Of a stretch of 64,000 nucleotides of DNA, positions 8,458-15,589 are shown piece by piece; within the stretch, counting starts at the first letter, position 1; every line of letters starts with the position of its first letter. Where the stretch lies: assembly GCA_020639215.1 (NCBI GenBank), contig JACKHA010000008.1, positions 36,893 to 100,892 on the forward strand. The letters are read 5' to 3'. The position numbers and the translations under genes are program-made. The DNA comes from Phycisphaeraceae bacterium. Its GTDB lineage: Bacteria; Planctomycetota; Phycisphaerae; Phycisphaerales; UBA1924. The notes under the pieces are model-generated. The model was not told the origin of the DNA, did not search any database, and saw nothing but the letters and a program-made list of their open reading frames with translations.

Positions 8458-9964
8458 GGGTGGTTCCGATCGTGTTGGCGGCGCACGGGGCGACGTGCGC
8501 GTAGGCGATGGGCGGGGCGAGCAGCGCACCGGCGGCGCGCCGGGCGACAGCGGGCAGGTCGCTCGAGAGCGAGCGCGTGGCGCGTGAGGCGGTCGCCCAG
8601 TGGCGGAGTTCGCGCTGGAGCAGCGGCGGCATGGTGACGACGAAGGCCGCGTCGAAGAGCGCTTCGGCGCGGATTCGCAAGTGCGCGAGGGCGTCGCTCA
8701 GGCGGGCGTCGCGGCGCGTGGGCGGGAGGCGGTAAGGCGTCATGCCGGCGGCGGCGAAGAAGGGCGAGGCCAGGCCCATGGCGGCGACGGCCTCGGTCGC
8801 CGGTGTGAGCGGGGTGGCGAGGTAGTGGCGGACGAGGGCGGCGGCGACGCCGAGGCCGCGATGGCGGGGGTCGATGATCACGCGCGCGATGCAGCGGAGT
8901 TCGCGGGCCAGGCGTGCGGCGTCGGCTTTCTTGTCGTCGGTGCGGTAGCGACCGGGCCAGATCGCGTCGCGCCACGGGGCGTTCATGGTGGGCATGGCGA
9001 CGACGATGACGCCCAGGAGGCGGCCCTCCGGATCGACGGCGCGCCGGATGGCGCCCGGGCCGGCGAGGACGGCGGGATGGGCGGGGCGGTAGTGATAGTG
9101 GGCGAGGGCGAGGTAGTCGTGGCGTGTGGCGGGTTCGATGGTGAAGGGGGGGGTGGTGCGCTGATGCGCGGAGCCCGACGCGCGAGCGTCGGGTTGGACA
9201 GCCAACGGCGTGGGCACGCGCGCGTTGTTCGGGCGATCGAGCGACCGCGACGCCGGCGCGTCGGGCTCTGCGCCGGTCGGCGAAGATCGCGCGTCTGGAT
9301 CGATGCGGATGTGGAGGTCGGGGGCGAGGGGTTCGAGCAGGTCGTCGTGGGCGGTGATGCAGATGAGGCGCAGGGGCGGGTGCGAGCGTCGTGCAAGGCG
9401 GCGTGCGGGGCGGCGGATGAGTCTGGCGAGGAGTCGGGCGAGCAGGGCGGCGGTCGGGCGATCGAGCGGGGCGGCGAACTCGTCGAGGATGAGCGTGGCG
9501 GGCGGGGCGTCGGCCTTCAGATGCGGGCGCTCGCGACGGAGCGTGTCGAGGGCGATGGCGATGCGGAGGCGGGCGTGCTCGCCGACGGAGAGCGTGGAGG
9601 CGGGGCGGATGAAGACGCGGGCGTCGCCCAGGCCGACGGAGGCGAGGGTCTGGAGGCGGCGTTCGAGCGGGCCGGTGAGGAGGTCGACGGGGGCGCGCGT
9701 TTCGTCGATTGGGGTTGTGTCGTGGTCGATCGTGGCGACTGGTTCGTTGCGGTCGCGGCAGCGTGCGGCCAGGGCGCGGGCGAGGGAGGACTTGCCGGAG
9801 CCGCTGGGGCCCGTGATGAGGGCGATGTGGCTTGCGCCCAGGCGTGCGTCGAGGTCGGTGGCGGCGGCGCGGACGTCGGGCGTGCCCGCGGGGTCGGGGG
9901 TCGTGTCGTGGTCGGCGGTGGTGAGGCCGAAGATGGCGCGGGTGCGGGGGATGAGGGAGGGCAT
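8402..9964 (-). CDS. ABC-type ATPase fused to GNAT acetyltransferase (COG2401-like)
   Basis: A 520-residue two-domain protein. The N-terminal ABC ATPase has Walker A TGPSGSGKSS (51-60), signature LSVGE (125-129), Walker B LILDEF (158-163) and the H-loop His in ITAHDD (203-208); there are no membrane segments. The C-terminal GNAT-fold domain begins near FTIEPATRHDY (274) and carries the acetyl-CoA loop IDPRHRGLGVAAAL (364-377). This matches the architecture of COG2401, ABC-type ATPase fused to a predicted acetyltransferase, whose function is unknown. GNAT-fold enzymes of the phage Mu Mom type modify DNA bases, which makes base modification a possible role beside a terminase; that is inference only. 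A palindromic repeat encodes the linker (about 230-267). Confidence 0.85.
   Translation of the reverse strand: MPSLIPRTRAIFGLTTADHDTTPDPAGTPDVRAAATDLDARLGASHIALITGPSGSGKSSLARALAARCRDRNEPVATIDHDTTPIDETRAPVDLLTGPLERRLQTLASVGLGDARVFIRPASTLSVGEHARLRIAIALDTLRRERPHLKADAPPATLILDEFAAPLDRPTAALLARLLARLIRRPARRLARRSHPPLRLICITAHDDLLEPLAPDLHIRIDPDARSSPTGAEPDAPASRSLDRPNNARVPTPLAVQPDARASGSAHQRTTPPFTIEPATRHDYLALAHYHYRPAHPAVLAGPGAIRRAVDPEGRLLGVIVVAMPTMNAPWRDAIWPGRYRTDDKKADAARLARELRCIARVIIDPRHRGLGVAAALVRHYLATPLTPATEAVAAMGLASPFFAAAGMTPYRLPPTRRDARLSDALAHLRIRAEALFDAAFVVTMPPLLQRELRHWATASRATRSLSSDLPAVARRAAGALLAPPIAYAHVAPCAANTIGTTHARTRPDNSADSRLARAA
9166..9273. repeat. In-frame palindrome in the ABC-GNAT linker
   Basis: Nearly perfect 26-base arms at 9166-9191 and 9248-9273, sharing GAGCCCGACGCGC and its inverse, enclose a GC-rich centre. 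The element is translated and falls exactly between the ABC and GNAT domains. Confidence 0.75.
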
Positions 9965-9968
9965 GGGG

Positions 9969-10012
9969 GGCTCGGAGTGACGGAGTGATGAAGTGACGGA
10001 GTGACGAAGAGG
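9969..10012. repeat. GTGACGGA tandem repeat, half element
   Basis: Four imperfect copies of GAGTGACGGAGTGATGAAG-type units lie just upstream of the ABC-GNAT start. No inverse arm is present, so this is a half copy of the family that occurs as full palindromes in carB. Confidence 0.75.
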
Positions 10013-10087
10013 GAACGTGGCGAAGGCGGAGATCTGAGACCTGAGATGTCAGACAGGAGAGGACGCCAACTGGGAATCGGGGGCGGC

Positions 10088-10205
10088 GATGGACGCCGGT
10101 CCTGAGGAGGCTCTGCGACGAAGGGCCGGGTGGACTTCGAACCCGGTCGAGCGCGACGCGGGGCGCTCGACCCGGACCTTCGCGGGGCATCAGGTCCGGC
10201 GTCCG
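10088..10205. repeat. Dispersed palindromic repeat, copy 2 of 3
   Basis: Starts GATGGACGCCGGTCCTGAGG and ends CAGGTCCGGCGTCC, as in copies at 8116 and 13048, with inner arms AAGGGCCGGGT and ACCCGGACCTTCG-like. It fills the space between the HTH gene and the ABC-GNAT gene together with the half repeat at 9969-10012. Confidence 0.85.
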
Positions 10206-10234
10206 GGCGATGCGCGGGTTGGATGGGCGCGACG

Positions 10235-10690
10235 TCATGCGGCCCGGCCTCGCTGGGCGGCGAGGGCGGCCATGGCGCGGATGGCGTGGGCGTGGGAGCG
10301 GACGGTGTGGAGCGAGAGGTTGAGCGACTCGGAGGCGGCCCGCATCGAGAGGCCGAGGATGAAGCAGGCGTGCCCGACGCGGGCCCGGATGGGCGGCCAC
10401 GCGGGCTGCTGGGTGCGGACGAGTTCGAAGGTGGGCGTGAGCATGCGGCGCGTGAGGCGCCGGACACGCCGGCGGTTGGCGCCGGCCCGGGCCGGGAGCG
10501 TCGCGGGGTCGGGGTTGTCGCGCCGGGTGGCGTCGAGGACGGAGCGACCGGCGGCGTAGACCTCGAGGATGAGGGCCTTGTCGGGTTCGGGGAGGGCGTC
10601 GGCCCGGGCCACGAGCAGGGCCGCCAGTTCGCGGCGCCGCTGGCGGCTGAGGCGGCGTGGGGATGGGTCGAACGCGAGACGGGACGCCAT
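10235..10690 (-). CDS. Small helix-turn-helix protein (sigma region 4/LuxR-like)
   Basis: A 151-residue basic protein. The last third reads GLSMRAASESLNLSLHTVRS, followed by HAHAIRA, which has the spacing of a sigma-70 region 4 or LuxR-type HTH with recognition helix around LSLHTVRSHAHAIR. The N-terminus is helical and Arg-rich (RRLSRQRRRELAALL). ATG 10690 is preceded on its strand by GGAGGTG. It is the first gene of the leftward terminase cassette and is transcribed divergently from the XRE/S24 repressor, so it may be the activator of the cassette and under control of that repressor. A small terminase subunit is an alternative, since those also bind DNA with an HTH. Confidence 0.7.
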   Translation of the reverse strand: MASRLAFDPSPRRLSRQRRRELAALLVARADALPEPDKALILEVYAAGRSVLDATRRDNPDPATLPARAGANRRRVRRLTRRMLTPTFELVRTQQPAWPPIRARVGHACFILGLSMRAASESLNLSLHTVRSHAHAIRAMAALAAQRGRAA

Positions 10691-10788
10691 GGTTCACCTC
10701 CGGCGAGTGGCGTGGGAAGGCACGAGGCACGGGGCATCAGGCACTGGGCCCCGGGGGCCGATCCTCGCCCCTGTTTGGCGAATCTGAC

Positions 10789-10815
10789 TTGACAATGTTC
10801 CCCGATCCGCGAACA
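10789..10815 (+). promoter_or_regulatory. Palindromic operator candidate with -35 element
   Basis: TGTTC (10796-10800) and GAACA (10811-10815) form an inverted repeat with a 10-base spacer, directly after TTGACA (10789-10794). The site lies in the 265-base gap between the divergent HTH and repressor genes, the place where a CI/LexA-type protein would bind to control both. A further GTTCGG half site follows at about 10831. No experiment supports this yet. Confidence 0.5.
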
Positions 10816-10955
10816 CTTTTCAAGGTGATTGTTCGGTATGGGCAGAAGTTGGCGCACAAACCTGCTCGTAGTGGGTGAGATTCTGGGTGCGGGGGCCTCG
10901 TGGAGATCGCGAAGGGCGCGAAGGGACGCGAGGGAGTACGTGGGAAGGAGGCGGA

Positions 10956-11900
10956 ATGGACGAGCTGCCAACTGGGACCGGGACGGTCGGGGCGTTGATC
11001 CGCGGGGCGCGGCGGCGGGCGCGGCTGTCGCTCGAGGGGCTGGCGCAGCGGGCGGGGTGTGCGCGGAGCCATCTGTCGCAGATCGAGACGGGCAAGCGGC
11101 GGGCGGGGGAGGAGTTGCTGGTGCGGCTGGAGGAGTCGCTGGGGCTGGCGTCGGGGGTGCTGGTGGGGGCGGCGGGGCTGAGCCGAGCGCCGGATGTGCT
11201 GCGGAAGCGGGTGAGCGACCTGGAGGTGCGGACGGCGGCGGCGCGGCGCTTGGCGGACATCCTGCGCGGCAGCGGGATCGGGGAGGATGGGTCGATTCGG
11301 GGGGCGCTGGATGTGGCGCACCGGACGGGGGAGCTCGAGCGGCTTGTGGGGGTGATTTCGCCGGGGGATCGCGGGGGCACGGGTGGATCAACGGGGAACA
11401 CGAAGGGCGCGACGGGGCGCGACGGGGAGACGGGAGGGGGTGACGAGGGAGCCGGCGGTGTGTTGCCGGTGGGGCGGGTGATGCCGCGGGTGGTGCCGCT
11501 CATCAATGCGGTGGCGGCGGGCTCTCCGGCGGAGTTCACGGACCTGGGGTATCCGGCGCGGATCGCGGATGAGTACGTGCGGACCGAGGAGATCGACGAC
11601 CCGGACGCGTTCGCGGCCCGGGTGGTGGGCGACTCGATGTCGCCGGACTATCGCGAGGGGGATGTGGTGGTGTTCAGCCCGGTGCTGGCGGCGGCGTCGG
11701 GGGACGACTGCTTCGCGCGCCTGGAGCCGGACCACGAGAGCACCTTTAAGAGGGCGTTCTTTGAGACGGACGGGAAGGGGCGTGAGGTGGTGCGTCTGCA
11801 GCCGCTGAACCCGGCGTACGCGGCGCGGGTGGTGCGGCGTGAGGAGGTGGCGGGGTTGTACCCCGCGGTGGCGGTGCAGAGGAAGGTGAGGAGGGGGTGA
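10956..11900 (+). CDS. XRE-S24 repressor (CI/LexA-like)
   Basis: A 314-residue repressor. Residues about 12-65 form an XRE HTH (GALIRGARRRARLSLEGLAQ.., CARSHLSQIETGKRRAG). The C-terminal half is an S24 peptidase domain with catalytic Ser in VGDSMSPDYREGDVVV and a downstream Lys in the STFKRAFFE region, the dyad used for RecA-stimulated self-cleavage in CI/LexA proteins. Start ATG 10956 follows GGGAAGGAGG; an upstream in-frame ATG at 10875 is repeat-derived and less likely. The linker (about residues 145-165) is encoded by a GA-rich tandem repeat. It faces the leftward terminase cassette and probably represses it until DNA damage. Confidence 0.88.
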   Translation: MDELPTGTGTVGALIRGARRRARLSLEGLAQRAGCARSHLSQIETGKRRAGEELLVRLEESLGLASGVLVGAAGLSRAPDVLRKRVSDLEVRTAAARRLADILRGSGIGEDGSIRGALDVAHRTGELERLVGVISPGDRGGTGGSTGNTKGATGRDGETGGGDEGAGGVLPVGRVMPRVVPLINAVAAGSPAEFTDLGYPARIADEYVRTEEIDDPDAFAARVVGDSMSPDYREGDVVVFSPVLAAASGDDCFARLEPDHESTFKRAFFETDGKGREVVRLQPLNPAYAARVVRREEVAGLYPAVAVQRKVRRG

Positions 11901-12251
11901 GGGGCCGGCTGGCGAGGGCCTGGGATACAGATGGGGAACGCGAGGGACGCGAAGAGCGCGAGGGGAGGCGTGGGTTTGGGGTTGCTTGCGCGTTTGGCAG
12001 GAGTTTCACGACGAGGGGGCGGGGCTTTCGAGCCCCGCTCGGACGCGGGGAGGGTGCTGGGGCGTCGGGTTGCCGGCGTCGTTGTTGTTGGTGTGCTGCA
12101 CCGAGGAGACCGGCCGGTCGGTTTGGGCCTGTCGCCGATTCGGGTCGGGCTGGAAAGCCCGATCCCCTCGTTCGGAGCTCTGTCGCCGGAGAATGGCGTG
12201 CCGGGTGCTACGTGATGAACCGACCGACCTGTGGCCGCGAATGGAGAGTCG
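11901..12251. other. Gene-free region made largely of repeats
   Basis: After the repressor stop come a GACGCGAAGAGCGCGAGGGG-type half repeat (about 11935-11970) and the 159-base hairpin-ended repeat 12012-12170. The last 80 bases hold the leader of the small membrane protein. I see no coding potential or RNA gene here. Confidence 0.7.
12012..12170. repeat. Hairpin-ended dispersed repeat, copy 1 of 2
   Basis: The left end GAGGGGGCGGGGCTTTCGAG and the right end CGGGCTGGAAAGCCCG..CCCCTCG are each small hairpins and are also inverse to each other. A second copy with the same ends lies at 36256-36410; the interiors share only short words. Confidence 0.7.
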
Positions 12252-12581
12252 ATGTGGCTGCTCGCGTATGGGGAGTTCGACTCGACCTCGTTCGGCGGGA
12301 TGCTGGGCGAGACGTTGCCGTTCTGGTTGCGGATTGTGTTTCCGGCGCTGATCGCCTACGCGGGCTCCTCCGCGCTCGTGGAGTTCAAGCGTCCGGTGAT
12401 CGCACTCGTTGGCTACTTCGTAGCGGTCAGGGTCTTGACGCCCAGTGGCGTGATGGGGGATTACGGCCCCGCGCATGTGGGTGCGGAGGCGGCGTGGTGG
12501 GCCTGGCCCGCGTTCGGTGCCGCCCTCTTGTGCAAGGCGTTCGTCCTCGGTGTCCACCACCGGTTCGCGAGGCGGGCGTGA
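12252..12581 (+). CDS. Small membrane protein, unknown
   Basis: A 109-residue protein with about three membrane-spanning segments: FWLRIVFPALIAYAGSSALV, VIALVGYFVAVRVL and AWWAWPAFGAALLCKAFVLG. It ends in a basic tail (HHRFARRA). ATG 12252 follows GGAGAG; a GTG at 12231 is a weaker alternative. I recognise no family. The gene ends 19 bases before the AhpD-like gene and may be co-transcribed with it. Confidence 0.65.
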   Translation: MWLLAYGEFDSTSFGGMLGETLPFWLRIVFPALIAYAGSSALVEFKRPVIALVGYFVAVRVLTPSGVMGDYGPAHVGAEAAWWAWPAFGAALLCKAFVLGVHHRFARRA

Positions 12582-12600
12582 GCGTTCCTACCGTTTGCCC

Positions 12601-13023
12601 ATGACGCGATACGAGCAGTTCCATGCGTTCCGGAGCCGGCTGAACTGCCGCATTCTCGGGACGGACGAGAAGCGGGGCGAGGGGGCGGACGGGGAGGCGC
12701 GGCCCGGCGGGACGCTGGTGACCAAGCGGTTCTTCGCGCTCGACGGGCAGGCGTACAAGGACGGGGCCCTCGACACGCGGACGAAGGAGTTGATGGGGCT
12801 GACGGCGTCGATGGTGCTGCGATGCGACGACTGCGTGGCGTACCACATCGACCAGTGCCTGCGGCTGGGCGTGACGGACGAGCAGTTGTTCGAGGCGTTC
12901 GATGTGGCGCTGATCGTGGGCGGTTCGATCGTGATCCCGCACCTGCGCCGGGCGGTGGACTTCCTGGACGATGCGCGGGAGGCGCGGGCGAGGGGGGTTA
13001 CGCCGGGGTGTCCGGCGGAGTAG
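12601..13023 (+). CDS. AhpD-like carboxymuconolactone decarboxylase family protein
   Basis: A 140-residue protein of the CMD/AhpD family. The conserved core DTRTKELMGLTASMVLRCDD ends in the redox pair CDDC followed by VAYH, the Cys-x-x-Cys-x-x-x-His arrangement of alkylhydroperoxidase-type members, after the usual Glu (KEL). A typical partner helix pair (LGVTDEQLFEAFDVALIVGG) follows. It probably acts as a thiol-disulfide or peroxide-handling enzyme in the cytoplasm. ATG 12601 is chosen because homology starts a few residues later; the upstream extension is out of character. A dispersed repeat follows the stop. Confidence 0.88.
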   Translation: MTRYEQFHAFRSRLNCRILGTDEKRGEGADGEARPGGTLVTKRFFALDGQAYKDGALDTRTKELMGLTASMVLRCDDCVAYHIDQCLRLGVTDEQLFEAFDVALIVGGSIVIPHLRRAVDFLDDAREARARGVTPGCPAE

Positions 13024-13047
13024 CACCGTCGCCGACGCGAGGTGCGC

Positions 13048-13162
13048 GATGGACGCCGGTCCTGAGGCTTTGCGAAGGGCCGGGTCGAGCGGTCGGCGGC
13101 GCGGGTGCCCCCTTGTACTCGACCCGGACCTTCGTCGCAAAGCCTTCTCAGGTCCGGCGTCT
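13048..13162. repeat. Dispersed palindromic repeat, copy 3 of 3
   Basis: Begins GATGGACGCCGGTCCTGAGG and ends CTCAGGTCCGGCGTCT; inner arms GGGCCGGGTCGAG and CTCGACCCGGACC also pair. It lies between convergent genes (AhpD-like and sulfotransferase), the one copy outside the terminase cassette. Confidence 0.85.
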
Positions 13163-13168
13163 GAGCGA

Positions 13169-14065
13169 TCACCGACGATCGGCGTCGCTCCACCACGGCT
13201 CTTCACCCAGCAGCAGTGCCAGGCGCCGGTTGGGCTCTTTGAAGCGTTCGGCGAGGCGTTCGCGGGTGGCGGGTGACATCTGCTGATAGTCGCCGCCGTC
13301 GTTGTGGACGACGAAGGGGATCGTGGTGGTGGGCTGGGGAAGGCCCAGGAAGGCGAGGGTGCGGTCGTAGTCGGGCTTGGGGTCGGCGAAGAAGGGCTCG
13401 GAGCGGATGACCAGCAGTTGCTCGCGGGGGAAGTGCTCGAGCCAGCGTTCGACTTGCCACCAGTACTCGCCGCGGGTCGCGTAGGTGAAATGCTGGACGG
13501 GCAGCGAGTTGTACTCGGGGTCGTCGAGCATGCGGCGCCACTCGTCGGCGGTGCGTTCGGCCTCGGCGTCGAGGGCGTCCTCGAAGGAGAGGTTGTCGAG
13601 GCCCTGGCGTTTGTTGTGCTGGTAGTGGGAGTAGGCCCGGTCGGCGGGGTCGCGGAGCATGGCGATGAGGCGGGCCTTGGGCAGGACGCGGGCGGCGCGG
13701 GCGGCGGCGTGGGGGTGGAAGAGGTAGTAGGGCGAGGCCTCGCCGGTGGTGGTGCGGGCGGCGCGGCGGAGCCAGGCGCGGGCGTCGGCTTTGAGGATGT
13801 CCCAGCGGGTGGGGAAGTGGGCGCGGTACCAGAGCAGGCCGCGATGGGTGTTGTTGTCGAAGTAGTGGACCTCCTTGCGACGAGCGCGGTGGACGAGGTC
13901 GTGGTGGTAGAGGTAGGCGTTGAGGCTGGTGGTGCCGGCTTTCATGGCGCCGATGATGAGGAAGTCGGGCAGGACGCGGAAGTGTGCGGTGCGGCGTCGG
14001 CGGTCGAGTTCTGGGTCGGGCTCGCCCGGCTTCGGCGGTGGGATGAACTCGCGCGGCTCGGGCAT
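13169..14065 (-). CDS. PAPS-dependent sulfotransferase
   Basis: A 298-residue sulfotransferase of the heparan-sulfate/carbohydrate type. The 5'-phosphosulfate loop is IIGAMKAGTTSLNAYL (about 37-52) and the 3'-phosphate motif is RDPADRAYSHY (about 139-149), both intact. It transfers sulfate from PAPS to a sugar or other acceptor, probably in envelope polysaccharide. The acceptor cannot be read from sequence. The gene is divergent from the DegT aminotransferase 171 bases away, and the pair may serve surface-sugar synthesis. Its 3' end touches dispersed repeat copy 3. Confidence 0.9.
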   Translation of the reverse strand: MPEPREFIPPPKPGEPDPELDRRRRTAHFRVLPDFLIIGAMKAGTTSLNAYLYHHDLVHRARRKEVHYFDNNTHRGLLWYRAHFPTRWDILKADARAWLRRAARTTTGEASPYYLFHPHAAARAARVLPKARLIAMLRDPADRAYSHYQHNKRQGLDNLSFEDALDAEAERTADEWRRMLDDPEYNSLPVQHFTYATRGEYWWQVERWLEHFPREQLLVIRSEPFFADPKPDYDRTLAFLGLPQPTTTIPFVVHNDGGDYQQMSPATRERLAERFKEPNRRLALLLGEEPWWSDADRR

Positions 14066-14236
14066 GGGGGCGATGGTACGCGGGGGTGGGTCGAAGGCGG
14101 GGCGGGGAGGGGTGGCGTGGAGGGATGGGTGTGTGGGGACCGATGGAGGCGTAGGGTTTGGCGGGCGGGCCCGGGGGCTGTGGCCCCTGGGCTTCCAGGG
14201 ATGGGCGGGCGCGAGTCGCGCTTTGGAGATCTAGCA

Positions 14237-15397
14237 ATGGCGCACCAGGAGATTCCGCTGAGCCGACCTTCCATCACGCGGATGGAGGAGGAACTGGTGC
14301 TGCGGGCGATGCGGTCGGGGCGGCTGTCGATGGGGGCGATGACCGAGGAGTTCGAGCGGCTGGTGGCGGCGGAGGCGGGGTGCCGGCACGGGGTGGCGGT
14401 GTCGAGCGGGACGTGCGGGCTGCACCTTGTGCTGCGGGGGCTTGGGATCGGGCCCGGGGACGAGGTGATCACGACGCCGTTCTCGTTCGTCGCGAGCGCG
14501 AACAGCATCCTGTATGTGGGCGCGAAGCCGGTGTTCGTGGACATCTGCCCGAAGTCGCTGAACATGGACCCGTCGCGTGTGGAGGCGGCGATCGGGCCCC
14601 GGACGCGGGCGATCCTGGCGGTGGAGGCGTTCGGGAACCCGATGCACATGGACGCGTACGCGTCGATCGCGGCGTCGCGCGAGATCCCGCTGATCGAGGA
14701 CTCGTGCGAGGCGCTGGGCACGTCGTTCAAGGGGCGGCGGTGCGGGGGGTTCGGGCGGGCCGGGGTCTTCGGGTTCTACGCGAACAAGCAGATCACGACG
14801 GGCGAGGGGGGGATGATCGTCACGGACGACGAGCGGCTGGCCGACGCGTGCCGCTCGATGCGGAACCAGGGGCGGCCCGCAAGCCAGGGCGGGCACGGGA
14901 CGGGCTCGTGGCTGCAGCACGAGCGGCTGGGGTACAACTACCGCCTGACGGAGATCGCGGCGGCGATGGGTGTGGCCCAGATGCGCCGGTTGCCCGATCT
15001 GATCGAGGAACGCCGGCGGGTGGCCAACGCGTACGTCGAGCGGCTGATGGCGGTGCCGGAACTGGTGCTGCCGACGGTTGTTGAGCAGGCGTCGATGTCG
15101 TGGTTCGTGTTCGTGGTGCGGCTCGCGGCGGGGTTCACGCGTGACGAGCGGGACCGGATCATCCGGGGGATGCGGAACCACGATGTGGGCAGCGCCGACT
15201 ACTTCCCGTGTATCCACCTGCAGGCGTTTTATCGCGAGCGGTTCGGGCACAAGGAGGGGGACTTCCCGATCGCGGAGTCGGTGGCGGAGCGAACGCTGGC
15301 GCTGCCGTTCTTTGTGGACTTGACGCAGCGTGAGATCGACCTGGTGTGCCAGACGCTGGAGGTGATGATTTCGAGGGAGCGGTTGGTGCGGAGTTAG
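14237..15397 (+). CDS. DegT/DnrJ/EryC1/StrS family aminotransferase
   Basis: A 386-residue PLP enzyme that makes an amino sugar from a nucleotide-linked keto sugar. The Schiff-base Lys is Lys184 in FYANKQITTGEGG, the conserved Asp/Glu region is PLIEDSCEALG (about 151-161), and the N-terminal LSRPSITRMEEE matches family members. ATG 14237 follows GGAG and matches the expected family start; the frame is open 930 bases further upstream but that part is antisense to the sulfotransferase gene. It probably feeds LPS or exopolysaccharide synthesis. A 154-base palindromic repeat separates it from argH. Confidence 0.93.
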   Translation: MAHQEIPLSRPSITRMEEELVLRAMRSGRLSMGAMTEEFERLVAAEAGCRHGVAVSSGTCGLHLVLRGLGIGPGDEVITTPFSFVASANSILYVGAKPVFVDICPKSLNMDPSRVEAAIGPRTRAILAVEAFGNPMHMDAYASIAASREIPLIEDSCEALGTSFKGRRCGGFGRAGVFGFYANKQITTGEGGMIVTDDERLADACRSMRNQGRPASQGGHGTGSWLQHERLGYNYRLTEIAAAMGVAQMRRLPDLIEERRRVANAYVERLMAVPELVLPTVVEQASMSWFVFVVRLAAGFTRDERDRIIRGMRNHDVGSADYFPCIHLQAFYRERFGHKEGDFPIAESVAERTLALPFFVDLTQREIDLVCQTLEVMISRERLVRS

Positions 15398-15420
15398 GCC
15401 GAGCGCGATGACGAACGAAT

Positions 15421-15574
15421 GAACGCGGAGGCGCGGAGGGGGACGCGGAGAGCGCGGAGAGGAGTCATGGGTTTGGGCTTGGGGAGCCTGGCGGGCGTCG
15501 GGGCGGTTGATCGGCTCCAACCCAAGCCTCTCTCCGAGACCGCCGCGTCCGGCTCCGCGGCCTCCGCGTTCTGA
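15421..15574. repeat. Palindromic repeat of GCGGAG-type units
   Basis: The left arm (15421-15476) carries tandem GAACGCGGAGGCGCGGAGG-like units and the right arm (15517-15574) the inverse CCGCGGCCTCCGCGTTC. It fills the gap between the aminotransferase gene and argH. The unit recurs as the last codons of argH. Confidence 0.75.
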
Positions 15575-15589
15575 ATCTACGATCGTTCA

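Noticed and set aside
8445..10730. Minus-strand open frame of 761 codons overlapping the ABC-GNAT gene in another frame
   Set aside because: Arg/Pro/His-rich shadow with no motif; the ABC and GNAT signatures are in the other frame.
6370..11900. Complete prophage
   Set aside because: Only a terminase, a repressor and three other genes are present; no structural, lysis or integration gene.
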